A stretch of 64,000 nucleotides of DNA from positions 1 through 64,000 of the forward strand of contig JAVHOP010000090.1 in assembly GCA_036170135.1 (NCBI GenBank), written 5' to 3'. Every line of letters begins with the position of its first letter. Position 1 is the stretch's first letter. Of the stretch, positions 17,082 to 26,603 are shown one piece after another. This DNA is from CG1-02-35-72 sp036170135 (GTDB lineage Bacteria; Bacteroidota; Bacteroidia; Flavobacteriales; Flavobacteriaceae). Made by a program: the position numbers and the translations under genes. The notes under the pieces are model-generated. The model was not told the DNA's origin. It was given only the letters and a program-made list of their open reading frames with translations, and did not search any database.

Positions 17082-17753
17082 ATGAAAACATATTTTAAGA
17101 CCGATTATTTAGATTTTTTTAAAAGTCTTGCTGCCAATAATCATAAAGATTGGTTTGATGCCAACAGAGATTCTTATTTAAAAAACGTTAAAGAACCTTT
17201 CACTTCTTTTGTGGAGTCACTTATTGTGGAAGCTTCAAAAATTGATGCCGAAATCAATATTACGCCTAAAGAGTCTATTATTAGAATTAATCGAGATGTG
17301 CGTTTTTCTAAAGATAAATCAGCTTATAAATTACAGATGTCGGCTATCATATCTAAATATGGAAAAAAAGTCAATACCTACCCGGGTTTATATATCGAAC
17401 TAGGACCAGAAAAATTAGGTATTTATGGCGGACTTTATATGCCAACAACCCATGAACTTACAAAGGTTAGAGAAGCGATTTATAATAATTTTGAAGTATT
17501 TAACCAATTGGTTTCTAAAGATTCATTTAAAAATTATTTTGGTGAAATTAAAGGGATTAAAAACAAACGCATCGATAAAATATTTGCCGAAAAAATTATT
17601 TCACAACCTCTATTGCTAAACAAACAATGGTATTATATGGCGAGCCTTGATGCCGATTTGATAGTAAGTACGCAATTAATGCCAATCATAATAGAACATT
17701 TTAAGGCGATGAAAGACCTCAATGATTTTTTTAAAGAGGCTCTCTATAAATAA
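17082..17753 (+). CDS. DUF2461 family protein
   Basis: A 223-residue protein of the DUF2461 family, recognised by the N-terminal FFKSLAANNHKDWFDANRD and the central INRDVRFSKDKSAYK. It has no signal peptide and the biochemical function of the family is unknown. It follows the TonB receptor by 18 bases. The stop codon TAA is the very last base triplet before the assembly gap, so the gene is complete but its 3' flank is missing. Confidence 0.88.
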   Translation: MKTYFKTDYLDFFKSLAANNHKDWFDANRDSYLKNVKEPFTSFVESLIVEASKIDAEINITPKESIIRINRDVRFSKDKSAYKLQMSAIISKYGKKVNTYPGLYIELGPEKLGIYGGLYMPTTHELTKVREAIYNNFEVFNQLVSKDSFKNYFGEIKGIKNKRIDKIFAEKIISQPLLLNKQWYYMASLDADLIVSTQLMPIIIEHFKAMKDLNDFFKEALYK

Positions 17754-17853
17754 NNNNNNNNNNNNNNNNNNNNNNNNNNNNNNNNNNNNNNNNNNNNNNN
17801 NNNNNNNNNNNNNNNNNNNNNNNNNNNNNNNNNNNNNNNNNNNNNNNNNNNNN
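17754..17853. other. Assembly gap (100 N)
   Basis: Exactly 100 N, a placeholder of unknown true size. The flanks do not overlap each other (unlike the gap at 56870), so real sequence is missing. It removes the 3' end of the TerC gene and any terminator of the DUF2461 gene. Confidence 0.99.
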
Positions 17854-18725
17854 AGTGAAAACCATTCAGGGATTATAACCCAACTTGCTGTAATCAATTT
17901 GATTGAAACAAATATAAGTATTGAAAAGACACTGTACGTTAAATAGATAAATTTTGCAAGCATATTTGATAGGAAGAAGTAAAGGGAGCGCAGACCCATA
18001 ATGGCAAATATATTTGAACTGTAAATAATAAACGGATCGGTTGAAACTGCTATAATTGCAGGAATACTGTCTAGTGCAAAAAGAATGTCGGTAAGTTCAA
18101 TAGTCAATAGGGCACCAAAGAGTGCCGTAAATATGGTTTTGCCATTAATCTTTGTGATAAATTTACCGCCATCTAATATTTTGCTAAATTTAAATAATTT
18201 CATGATACCTTTCGGTTCATCGGGTTCTACATGTTTGACTTCTTTTTTTAGCATTTTTATGGCTGTTAACAATAGAAAGAGCCCGAAAACAATTTTCATT
18301 CCCTCAATTTTATTTATCAAAAAAAGTCCGACACCTATTAAAATTGCCCGAAATATTATGGCACCAAGTATTCCAAAAAAAAGCAATTTGTGTTGATATT
18401 GAATGGGCGTTTTAAAAGCTGTAAAAATGATTGCAATTACAAATAAATTATCAACACTTAATGATAATTCAATAATATACCCAGTCATATATTTAACTAC
18501 TGCTTGACTCGGATTAAGATTATCGATATTATCAATAAGTGAATTACTATAAAACCAATAGATAAATCCAGAAAATATTAAGGCATTAACCACAAAAAAA
18601 AGGGTCTCAAAAATTGCTTTTTTTACAGATGATGGTTGATTTTTTTTATGAAGGACATAAAAATCAATTATTAGGAGGATAAGTACATAAACTATTAAAA
18701 TAATCCAAGGGATTGTAGTTATCAT
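17854..18725 (-). CDS. TerC family integral membrane protein, 3' end lost in the gap
   Basis: About 290 residues are visible, starting at the ATG at 18725 (MITTIPWIILIVYVLILL). Seven or so hydrophobic segments alternate with loops, and the TerC/Alx hallmark ELSLSVDNLFVIAIIF is followed later by IELTDILFALDSIPAI with its conserved acidic residues. The family handles metal ions such as Mn2+ or is linked to tellurite resistance and alkaline induction. Translation past the gap into 17676-17753 is antisense to DUF2461 and is not part of this protein. The family usually runs a few dozen residues longer. Confidence 0.88.
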
Positions 18726-18796
18726 ATTGTATTATATTTTTTTTGTGATTGCTTGTAATGGCAGGCAGTTTGCATAAACAACGTTCATTAAGATAT

Positions 18797-18804
18797 CAAA
18801 TGTA
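18797..18804 (-). promoter_or_regulatory. Promoter -7 box of terC-like gene
   Basis: CAAATGTA on the plus strand reads TACATTTG on the minus strand, an exact consensus match about 72 bases upstream of the start codon. Confidence 0.55.
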
Positions 18805-18893
18805 GCAAAAAATAGATTAGGGTTTAAAGATTTGATGAAGACTAACCAAACTTTTGCGCTCTTAAATTTAAAAACAAATTGCTAAATAAAAAC

Positions 18894-18917
18894 AAAAACC
18901 CCTAAAAAGGGGTTTTT
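18894..18917 (-). terminator. Terminator after the DAACS symporter
   Basis: AAAAACCCC and GGGGTTTTT (9 bp, loop TAAAAA) form a stem with T tracts on both sides. It lies 89 bases downstream of the symporter stop and upstream of the terC-like promoter. Confidence 0.85.
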
Positions 18918-19005
18918 AAAGTTGTATTAAATTTTGTTAGTGAGTTGTGTAAAGACCTGATTTGTTAAATCATATTTAGATTAGATACTTTTTATCGATA
19001 AGATT

Positions 19006-20274
19006 TTAGTTTTTAACATCTAGTCCGTTTTCCCATTTACCAACAACCGAAGTAGCAACTGCATTGCCTAAAACATTGGTTGCACTTCTAAACATATCGC
19101 AAAAATGATCGATTGGTAAAATAAGCGCAATTCCTTCAATTGGAATATTAAACATTCCACTTGTAGCAGCAACAACTACCAGACTTGCTCGAGGCACTCC
19201 TGCAATACCTTTACTTGTGAGCATTAATACTAATAGCATCGTTAGTTGTGTTCCGATATCTAAATGAATGCCATAAGCTTGTGCAATAAACATGCTGGCA
19301 AAAGTCATATACATCATACTTCCGTCAAGATTAAAAGAATAACCTAGTGGCAACATAAATGAAACAATTTTGTCATTAACTCCAAAACGCTCTAATTCTT
19401 CTGTTAATTTAGGAAAAACAGCTTCACTACTTGTCGTTCCAAAAGCAATAATCAATGGGCTTACGATATGTTTTAATAAAGTTGTCATATGTTTTCTTAA
19501 GAATAGAAAACCAACTAATATTAATACAAACCACAAGGTAGAAATACCAACTAAAAAAGAACCGAAAAATTGGGCATAAGTTATCAGTAACTCGCTGATA
19601 TTTCTAATGGCAAAAACACCGGCAATAGCGCCAAATACACCAAGTGGGGCAAACTTCATAACATAGTTTACCATTTTTAAAATAATGTGTGATGTTTTTT
19701 CTAAAGCCGATACGACTGGTTTTGTATAGTCGCCTAAAGATGCTGCTGCCAATCCAAAAAATATTGAAAAAATTACGATTTGTAAAATCTCATTTGTTGC
19801 CATAGCTTCAATGATGCTTTTAGGAATAATATGTTCTATAAAGTTTTGAGCCGAAAAGCTTTGTGTATTTTCTGTTACTGATGAGGCACTAGAAACATCT
19901 ACATCTGTTAGGTTTAAACCTACACCTGGATGTAAATAGTTTACATAAAACATACCAATTAATAGCGAAATAAAAGATGCTGTAAAAAACCAAGCCAATG
20001 CTTTACCACCAATTCTTCCAACTGATTTAACATCGCCTAATTTTGCAATACCTACAACAAGTGTGGTAAATACCAATGGAGAAATAATCATTTGCACAAG
20101 TCTTATAAAAATAGTTGCAAGCATTTTAAGATAACCACTAAATTCTTTAGCACTAACAACTTCGTAATTATTGTGTACATAAATTCCTAAAAGAGCGCCT
20201 AATAACATCGCTATTAAAATTTGTACAGTTAGATTTTTAAAAATAGATGGTTTTGCTTCTGAAGTCGTTTTCAT
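19006..20274 (-). CDS. Dicarboxylate/amino acid:cation symporter (DAACS family)
   Basis: A 422-residue inner-membrane symporter of the GltP/DctA fold with about eight membrane helices and two re-entrant hairpins. The family motifs are visible: AFGTTSSEAVFPKLTEEL (serine-rich HP1) and PLGYSFNLDGSMMYMTF (NLDG of TM7), followed by LTSKGIAGVPRASLVV (HP2). It takes up glutamate, aspartate or C4-dicarboxylates with Na+ or H+. The exact substrate and ion are not decidable. It is monocistronic, with a terminator at 18894-18917. Confidence 0.92.
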   Translation of the reverse strand: MKTTSEAKPSIFKNLTVQILIAMLLGALLGIYVHNNYEVVSAKEFSGYLKMLATIFIRLVQMIISPLVFTTLVVGIAKLGDVKSVGRIGGKALAWFFTASFISLLIGMFYVNYLHPGVGLNLTDVDVSSASSVTENTQSFSAQNFIEHIIPKSIIEAMATNEILQIVIFSIFFGLAAASLGDYTKPVVSALEKTSHIILKMVNYVMKFAPLGVFGAIAGVFAIRNISELLITYAQFFGSFLVGISTLWFVLILVGFLFLRKHMTTLLKHIVSPLIIAFGTTSSEAVFPKLTEELERFGVNDKIVSFMLPLGYSFNLDGSMMYMTFASMFIAQAYGIHLDIGTQLTMLLVLMLTSKGIAGVPRASLVVVAATSGMFNIPIEGIALILPIDHFCDMFRSATNVLGNAVATSVVGKWENGLDVKN

Positions 20275-20453
20275 ATATTGTAATTATTATAAAATGAGAT
20301 GTTTAAACTCTTAAAGAGTTATTGTTGTACGATATTTGTTAACTGTTTTGTATATTACTTGAACTGAGTAAATGTATCAAAATATTTTTATTTTTTACTG
20401 ATATAGAATCAACTAATAAGTGCAAAATAAGGTTTAAAATTAGTGAAAAATAA

Positions 20454-21356
20454 TTAAGGTAATTTAGTGCCCGAAGCCGTGTAGATTTTAAACCATTGTT
20501 CTAAATTTAAGTCTACCTCAAAAGCTTGAATGGCAGCTTTTATTCGGGCTATATTTTGTGTGCCAATAATGGGAATAATTTGTGATGGATGCTGCAACAA
20601 CCAAGCATAAACAAGCGTATCAATGCCGATATTTAAATCGTTTGAAATATAAGTTAAAACCTGATTTAAATTTAAATCTGATTTAGTTTTAGGATTAAAA
20701 ATTTTACCGCCTGCCATTGGAGACCACGCCATCGGTTTTATTTGATGTTGTAATAAATGTTCAATTGTACCATCTTTAAAATGTTGTAAGGCTAAAGGCG
20801 AAATTTCGATTTGATTGGTAACCAAAGGCTCCTTAGTATATTTATTCAACATATTGAATTGTTGAGGTGAAAAATTTGAAACGCCAAAATGCAACACTTT
20901 GCCTTCTTTTCTTAGAATGTTAAAAGTTTCGGCAACACTTTCAGGATTAAAATACGGCGAAGGTCGGTGTAGCAATAAACAATCGATGTAATTGGTATTA
21001 AAGTTTTTAAGTGATTGATTTACTGAATTGATGATGTGATTTGCTGAGTAATCGTAATATTTTAATTGGCGATTTGGGTATTTATCCGACAAGAGTTTAA
21101 TACCGCATTTAGTAATGAGTTTTATTTTATGGCGGATGGTTTTATCTGCCTTTAAAACCTTCCCAAACAACACTTCACAATCGTAATTTCCATAAATATC
21201 GGCGTGGTCAAAGGTATTGATGCCAAGTGTTAAACAGTTATTAGTTAAGGCTTGAAGTTGTAGTGTGGTGAGATTCCAATCTTTTAAACGCCAATGCCCG
21301 TGAACCAATCGTGAGATTTCAAAATTAGGGGCAAGTGTAACAAGTGGTATCGACAT
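20454..21356 (-). CDS. Aldo/keto reductase
   Basis: A 300-residue NAD(P)H-dependent oxidoreductase with the (beta/alpha)8 fold, closest in pattern to the YdhF-type group. The catalytic tetrad is visible: D and Y in FDHADIYGNY, K in LITKCG, and H in LLLHRPSP. The coenzyme-binding end has IIPIIGTQNIARI. It is cytoplasmic and its substrate is unknown. An exact promoter box lies 26 bases upstream. Confidence 0.9.
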   Translation of the reverse strand: MSIPLVTLAPNFEISRLVHGHWRLKDWNLTTLQLQALTNNCLTLGINTFDHADIYGNYDCEVLFGKVLKADKTIRHKIKLITKCGIKLLSDKYPNRQLKYYDYSANHIINSVNQSLKNFNTNYIDCLLLHRPSPYFNPESVAETFNILRKEGKVLHFGVSNFSPQQFNMLNKYTKEPLVTNQIEISPLALQHFKDGTIEHLLQHQIKPMAWSPMAGGKIFNPKTKSDLNLNQVLTYISNDLNIGIDTLVYAWLLQHPSQIIPIIGTQNIARIKAAIQAFEVDLNLEQWFKIYTASGTKLP

Positions 21357-21381
21357 ATCGAGATTTTTTAACTAAATGCTA

Positions 21382-21389
21382 CAAAATTA
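21382..21389 (-). promoter_or_regulatory. Promoter -7 box of the aldo/keto reductase gene
   Basis: CAAAATTA reads TAATTTTG on the minus strand, an exact TAnnTTTG match 26 bases before the start codon. Confidence 0.55.
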
Positions 21390-21476
21390 AGGTTTATTTA
21401 TCCGAAAGTGGTTTTGAAAAAGATAAATCATTTTTGCGGATTAATCTAAAATTGGACGTCTAAAATTTAATAAGCA

Positions 21477-22541
21477 CTAATTAATAATCACTTTTTTAAC
21501 ACTTGTTTGCTTATTGGTGGAAATTTTAAGCATGTAAAATCCTTTTGGTAAATTAGAAATAGCTTGCTTATTAGTCGTCATTTTTTGATGATAAATCAAT
21601 TGTCCTCCAATATTATAAAGTGTTAAATCTGCTTGATTTTCATTATCTAAAACTACATTAACGCTATGATTATTAGAAGGATTTGGGTAAACCTCAAAAC
21701 CAGTTGTATTATATTTTGCAACCGCTAATGTACCCCAAGTATCTTGCGCTTGCATGCCACCCCAAATGCGCGTTGCAAAAGCCGGATTATCGATAAATGG
21801 ATTGCGATTGCCTTGCCTTGTAATACTAACAGGATTGCGTTGTAATTCAACATCAGAAACGGGGTCTTCGGCATTCCATTGTAAAAATAAATCTACCATT
21901 TTGGTATCGGTACTGTTTACAGTTCCAATTCCTGCATTGATAGGCCAGCATCTGGCTTGTGCTTGAGAAGTGCCATTGCCGTTGTATCGAATATACATAT
22001 ACATAATAATGCGTGCCACATCGCCTTTCCATTCGTCTCCAGGATACCAACCACCATTGCTAGTACCAGAATTGCCAGTACCTGCAGCAAATTTTAAATT
22101 GCCTCGTGCGGCATTCCATTGTACATCACTTGCTCGTAAATTGTGTAAGTCGGTTCCAGGTCCAGGAGTTTGTTCATCTAAAGCCGGAATACCTAATGAT
22201 TTTGCAAAAACGTGTTCGCGATTCCATTGACCATTATTCCCACCGTGATTATTAATACCTCGTTCGCGATCATTTTGTACATTTCCATCGGTTCCATTTT
22301 CCCAACCGTATATTAATAAAACTTGAGTATTATCCATAGGATTAACGTCAGCATCTTGTATTGCAGGCCACCCATAAGAAATCAACATGGTATGTGTTGT
22401 AGTTACTTTATTTGCTAGTTCCGTCATTAATGCAGTTCCGGTTAAGGAGATATTAACATCGTTATAATACGCCGGCATTTGGGCTATTAAAAGCTGACTG
22501 ACAATAAGGAAGATGAGAAGTAATTTTTTTTTCATAAGCAT
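21477..22541 (-). CDS. Secreted endonuclease I with type IX secretion C-terminal domain
   Basis: The protein has 354 residues, or 352 from the ATG at 22535, which gives the better signal peptide MKKKLLLIFLIVSQLLIAQ. The catalytic endonuclease I domain (about 25-265) has the His-metal motifs WNREHVFAKSLG and DLHNLRASDVQWNAARGN. A C-terminal sorting domain of about 75 residues begins FEVYPNPSNN and ends KGFYMLKISTNKQTSVKKVIIN, so the enzyme should leave the cell by the type IX system. Probable roles are digesting extracellular DNA for phosphate or nucleosides, or loosening biofilm. The first ATG overlaps the stop of the upstream methyltransferase gene (TAATG), so the two may be translationally coupled despite unrelated functions. 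Confidence 0.92.
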   Translation of the reverse strand: MLMKKKLLLIFLIVSQLLIAQMPAYYNDVNISLTGTALMTELANKVTTTHTMLISYGWPAIQDADVNPMDNTQVLLIYGWENGTDGNVQNDRERGINNHGGNNGQWNREHVFAKSLGIPALDEQTPGPGTDLHNLRASDVQWNAARGNLKFAAGTGNSGTSNGGWYPGDEWKGDVARIIMYMYIRYNGNGTSQAQARCWPINAGIGTVNSTDTKMVDLFLQWNAEDPVSDVELQRNPVSITRQGNRNPFIDNPAFATRIWGGMQAQDTWGTLAVAKYNTTGFEVYPNPSNNHSVNVVLDNENQADLTLYNIGGQLIYHQKMTTNKQAISNLPKGFYMLKISTNKQTSVKKVIIN

Positions 22542-23746
22542 TAGGCGATGCGTTCTAATAAAGCCATATAAAATCCGTCAAAACCAGTTTTATGCGGACT
22601 CACACGTTGTTCTTTTAAGAGTTTAAAGTTAATATTATTTTTTAGAAATTCGGCAATTTGTAATTGATTTTCTGATGGTAAAATAGAACAAGTAGCATAT
22701 ACCATTTGTCCGTTTATTTTGAGCATTTTAGAATAGTTTTCTAAAATTTCTTTTTGTGTGGCTCTAATCTCATCTAAAAATTCGGGTTGCAATTTCCATT
22801 TAGCGTCGGGATTTCGTTTTAATACACCTAAGCCACTACAAGGAGAATCTATCAACAATCTGTCGGCCGAATTGTGTAATTTTTTTATGGTTTTAGTCGA
22901 TTCTATTTGGCGTGGTTCAATGTTAAAAGCGCCAGCACGCTTAGCGCGACGTTTTAATTCACTGAGTTTATTTTTATAAATGTCAAGTGCTATAATCTGA
23001 CCTTTGTTTTCCATCAAACTAGCTAGATGAAGTGTTTTTCCGCCAGCTCCTGCACAAGCGTCAATCACACGCATACCTGGATTTACATCTAAAAAAGGCG
23101 CTACAAGTTGCGATGATGCATCTTGAACTTCAAACAATCCGTCTTTAAAAGCCTGACTAGTAAAAACGTTTTGGCGTTCTTTTAAAAGCAGTGCATCGGG
23201 ATATTTGCTCAGAGATTCAGTTAAAATTTCTTGCTTTTCCAAGCTTTTTTGAAGCATTATTTTTGAACCTTTTAATCGGTTAGTTCTTAAAATGACTTCG
23301 GCAGGTTTATTTAATGCGTGTAATTCATCATCCCAAGATTTACCTAATTCTTTTTCACCCAATTCATCTAACCAATCGGGGATAGATTCTTTTAACTTTC
23401 TTGTTTTTTGACACTCGTCAAATAAGCCTTTTATGCGACGTTCGGGAGTACCTTCAAATTGGTTCCATTCGGGGAGATTAATTCCTTTTAAAACAGCCCA
23501 AACAGCGAATAGTTTCCATAAATTATCTTTGGTAAAGTGGTTTTTTGTACCTGCAATTTCGTTGTATAATCTGCGCCAGCGGACCATTTCGTAAATAGTT
23601 TCGGCTAAAAATTTTCTATCGTGTGATCCCCAACGTTTATCTCTTTTTAAAGTTGTTTCAACAACTTTACTAGCTATTAATCCATCATTAAAGATATAAT
23701 CTAACGAATCTATTACGGCAATCACCAAATTTTTATGTAAACGCAT
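22541..23746 (-). CDS. RsmB/NOP family rRNA m5C methyltransferase
   Basis: A 401-residue SAM-dependent RNA methyltransferase. The Rossmann domain starts with DACAGAGGKTLHLASLM (motif I, near residue 230). It is followed by LLIDSPCSGLGVLKRNPD (motif IV with the release cysteine) and YATCSILPSEN (motif VI with the catalytic cysteine), both needed for C5 methylation. The N-terminal part is an RsmB-like RNA-binding region. Likely target is a cytosine of 16S rRNA. A near-consensus promoter box (TACCTTTA) lies at 23765-23772. Confidence 0.9.
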   Translation of the reverse strand: MRLHKNLVIAVIDSLDYIFNDGLIASKVVETTLKRDKRWGSHDRKFLAETIYEMVRWRRLYNEIAGTKNHFTKDNLWKLFAVWAVLKGINLPEWNQFEGTPERRIKGLFDECQKTRKLKESIPDWLDELGEKELGKSWDDELHALNKPAEVILRTNRLKGSKIMLQKSLEKQEILTESLSKYPDALLLKERQNVFTSQAFKDGLFEVQDASSQLVAPFLDVNPGMRVIDACAGAGGKTLHLASLMENKGQIIALDIYKNKLSELKRRAKRAGAFNIEPRQIESTKTIKKLHNSADRLLIDSPCSGLGVLKRNPDAKWKLQPEFLDEIRATQKEILENYSKMLKINGQMVYATCSILPSENQLQIAEFLKNNINFKLLKEQRVSPHKTGFDGFYMALLERIA

Positions 23747-23814
23747 AGTAATTTATTAAGACTGTAAAGGTAGTGAAAGTAGATTTTTAAAAAGATTAAA
23801 TTATTAGGCATCAT

Positions 23815-25431
23815 TTATTGATGAGCTATCACACCTTCTTCAAACAACAAATTGGTATTTGGATCTAATTCAACACCAATAATCTCCTTGATTGATGGCA
23901 TTTCAAACAATTCAATTTTATGGCTGATTTTAAAAGTTTTTATCACGCTAGTTTGATCTTTAAAGATAATTTTAATGCTTAAAGGAAAATCGAAAATGGT
24001 TTTAAAATCTTGAACTTGGGCAATATTTAATTTTAGAGAATTGCGTTTAAATTGCCAATTCATATCCAATTTTGGTTGCCCCACTTGATACAGCCACTGG
24101 TTAAAAAAGGTTTGTAGATTTTTGCCAGAAACGCGTTCGACTAATTGTTGAAAATCTTTTGTACTAGCATTGCTAAATTTGTAAGTTTCGTAGTAAGTTT
24201 TAATGGCTTTAAAAAAAATAGCATCTCCTAAATCTCTACGTAACATGTGTAAAAACCAACCACCTTTTTCATAAGAATTGGCATTTAATAAATCTATTAA
24301 ATTGGTTGTTATGGTATCAACTACAGGCTTTTTCCAAGTAGCCGAAAATTCAATTATTTTTTGACGATCGTTTATAAGTAGTGAGTCTAAAACCTTTTTT
24401 CCATAGCTATTTTCTAGATATAAATTGGTAAAATAAGTGGCGAAACCCTCGCTAAGCCAAACGTGTGGCCAATCAGATTCGGTTGCCGAATCGCCAAACC
24501 ATTGGTGTGCAATTTCGTGTGCTAACAAATCTTCGTGATCTTGTTTTCCGTTTACCGATTTTTCAAAATAAAAGATATTACTGGCATTTTCCATGCCTCC
24601 AAAACGTGTTTTCGATTGCACATTTGCCAACTTTTTATATGGATAATTTGCAATAGTTTTGATGAAATATGGCAGAATTTTATCCGCTACAGCGTAATCT
24701 TTAAATCCATCTTCTTTATTTTGAGGAAAAACCCAACTCGATACTGGAATGCCGTTTACTGGTTCTAAATCTTGAACTTCAAATCTAGCGATTCCAACTA
24801 CCATCACATCGGTAGGAAGTACCACGCTACTTCGCCAATGATAAAAGGTGTTATTGATATTAATATTGGTTTGTTCAGCCAAATAGCCATTTGCGATAAC
24901 GCGATAATAATTTGGAGCGGTTACATAAAAATCTACATAGGCTTTATCTGCTAATTCATCCACACAAGGCAACCAATTTTGTGCGCGATTTGGCCAATTA
25001 TCACCAAAAAAAGTCCGATCTCCAAACATATTTTTAGAAATAATTAAGCCGTCTTTTGGAATACCATAATAGCTGATTTTAAAAGTAGAAAGCTGGTCTT
25101 TATTTGATTTTTGAATGTTGATTTTTAAGATATTTTCACTTTGTACAAACGAGACAATTTTTTCATCTTGAGAAACTTCTGTAACTAACATACCTTTACC
25201 GTCGGTATCTTTTTGGATTAGATTTAATAAAACTGAAGACGTTTCTTTAAGAAATTTCAAATCAATTTTTGCAGTTCCTTTAATGAGGTCTGATTGGTCA
25301 TTTACCTCAAGAAAAAAATGATAATGTAAAACATCAATCATTTCAAGAGGGTTAATTCTTGTTTGAGTAAATCCTGTTAAAGTTGTTATTGAAAAAATAA
25401 GGGTTAGCCCTATTGTTCTTATGAATTTCAT
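23815..25431 (-). CDS. M1 family metallopeptidase (aminopeptidase N-like)
   Basis: A 538-residue zinc peptidase with a signal peptide (cleavage near GFTQ, residue 23), so it is probably periplasmic. The exopeptidase motif GGMEN is at 278-282, zinc site HEIAH at 305-309 and third ligand E328 in LSEGFATYF. It is shorter than full aminopeptidase N (about 870) because the C-terminal helical domain is reduced, which is common for Bacteroidota M1 enzymes. Its start lies 4 bases after the tsaD stop, so it is transcribed with tsaD. Confidence 0.92.
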   Translation of the reverse strand: MKFIRTIGLTLIFSITTLTGFTQTRINPLEMIDVLHYHFFLEVNDQSDLIKGTAKIDLKFLKETSSVLLNLIQKDTDGKGMLVTEVSQDEKIVSFVQSENILKINIQKSNKDQLSTFKISYYGIPKDGLIISKNMFGDRTFFGDNWPNRAQNWLPCVDELADKAYVDFYVTAPNYYRVIANGYLAEQTNININNTFYHWRSSVVLPTDVMVVGIARFEVQDLEPVNGIPVSSWVFPQNKEDGFKDYAVADKILPYFIKTIANYPYKKLANVQSKTRFGGMENASNIFYFEKSVNGKQDHEDLLAHEIAHQWFGDSATESDWPHVWLSEGFATYFTNLYLENSYGKKVLDSLLINDRQKIIEFSATWKKPVVDTITTNLIDLLNANSYEKGGWFLHMLRRDLGDAIFFKAIKTYYETYKFSNASTKDFQQLVERVSGKNLQTFFNQWLYQVGQPKLDMNWQFKRNSLKLNIAQVQDFKTIFDFPLSIKIIFKDQTSVIKTFKISHKIELFEMPSIKEIIGVELDPNTNLLFEEGVIAHQ

Positions 25432-25435
25432 ATCA

Positions 25436-26479
25436 CTATTTTTTAAGAGTTGTTATTGACATCCGCGCTTTGGCGATACTGTTATTAGATGCAAAATTGT
25501 TTAGTAAATAAGTGTAATATCCAGCAATACCAATCATTGCAGCATTATCAGTGGTATATTCAAATTTCGGTATAAAACATTGCCATCCTAATTTAGTTTC
25601 GGCTTGTTGTAATGCCATTCGGATTCCCGAATTTGCCGAAACACCTCCCGCAATAGCAACTTGTTTAATGCCCGTCTGTTTAACTGCCAATTTTAATTTA
25701 TCCATTAAAATAGTAACAATGATATGCTGTATAGAAGCGCACAAATCATCCCGATTTTCATCAATAAAATCGGGGTTTTTGGCAGTTTCTTTTTGGATAA
25801 AATACAGAATGGCCGTCTTTAATCCGCTAAAGCTGAAGTCTAAGGGGTTTTTGCTTTTTGGTTTTGGAAATTTAAAAGCCAAGGGGTTTCCTTGCTGTGC
25901 ATATTTATCTATAAAAGGACCACCTGGATAATCTAAACCTAAAATTTTAGCTGATTTATCAAAGGCTTCACCAGCAGCATCATCAGTAGTTTGGCCTAAA
26001 ATTTCAAAGTCAAAATAGTCAATAACTTTAACAATTTGGGTATGTCCACCACTAATGGTCAAACACAAAAATGGAAATTTGGGAATTTTACAATTACAGT
26101 ATTTTATAAAATGAGCCAAAACGTGAGCTTGCATATGATTGATTGCAAGCAATGGAATATCTAAAGCCATAGCCAAACTTTTGGCAAATGAAACGCCAAC
26201 TAAAAGCGAACCCATCAATCCGGGACCTTGTGTAAACGCTATCGCACTAAGCTGCTCTTTAGAAATATTAGCTTCTTTTAAAGCTAAATCTACCACGGGC
26301 ACGATATTTTGTTGATGTGCCCTCGAAGCTAATTCGGGAATCACCCCACCGTATTTGGTATGGATTTCTTGTCCGGCAATTTTATTAGACAAAACCAAAT
26401 CGTTGCATAAAATTGCGGCACCCGTGTCATCACACGAAGATTCAATCGCTAAGATATAGATTGGTTTTTTTGACCTCAT
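25436..26479 (-). CDS. tsaD: tRNA N6-adenosine threonylcarbamoyltransferase TsaD
   Basis: A 347-residue ASKHA-fold protein that transfers threonylcarbamoyl from the adenylate to A37 of tRNAs reading ANN codons. Visible motifs are ILAIESSCDDTGAAI at the N-terminus, NHMQAHVLAHF with the metal-binding histidines (around residue 115), LTISGGHTQI and AIAGGVSANSGIR. The start is well placed, with an exact promoter box 74 bases upstream. It heads a two-gene operon with the M1 peptidase and is divergent from tamB. Confidence 0.97.
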   Translation of the reverse strand: MRSKKPIYILAIESSCDDTGAAILCNDLVLSNKIAGQEIHTKYGGVIPELASRAHQQNIVPVVDLALKEANISKEQLSAIAFTQGPGLMGSLLVGVSFAKSLAMALDIPLLAINHMQAHVLAHFIKYCNCKIPKFPFLCLTISGGHTQIVKVIDYFDFEILGQTTDDAAGEAFDKSAKILGLDYPGGPFIDKYAQQGNPLAFKFPKPKSKNPLDFSFSGLKTAILYFIQKETAKNPDFIDENRDDLCASIQHIIVTILMDKLKLAVKQTGIKQVAIAGGVSANSGIRMALQQAETKLGWQCFIPKFEYTTDNAAMIGIAGYYTYLLNNFASNNSIAKARMSITTLKK

Positions 26480-26552
26480 TTTGATTTGTAGAATATCTTG
26501 TATTAGGTATTTAATTTTTGTGATGTGGCACGAAATATGTACTTTTACCCTG

Positions 26553-26560
26553 CAAATTTA
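26553..26560 (-). promoter_or_regulatory. Promoter -7 box of tsaD-M1 operon
   Basis: CAAATTTA reads TAAATTTG on the minus strand, an exact consensus match. On the plus strand the nearby TACTTTTA (26540-26547, one mismatch) could serve tamB. Confidence 0.55.
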
Positions 26561-26603
26561 AAAGATTTATGTTATCAAAAGGCTAAAAAAAATAGGATTA
26601 AGA

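Noticed and set aside
17676..17753. C-terminal continuation of the TerC protein beyond the N run
   Set aside because: It is the reverse strand of the DUF2461 gene and joined only through undefined bases.
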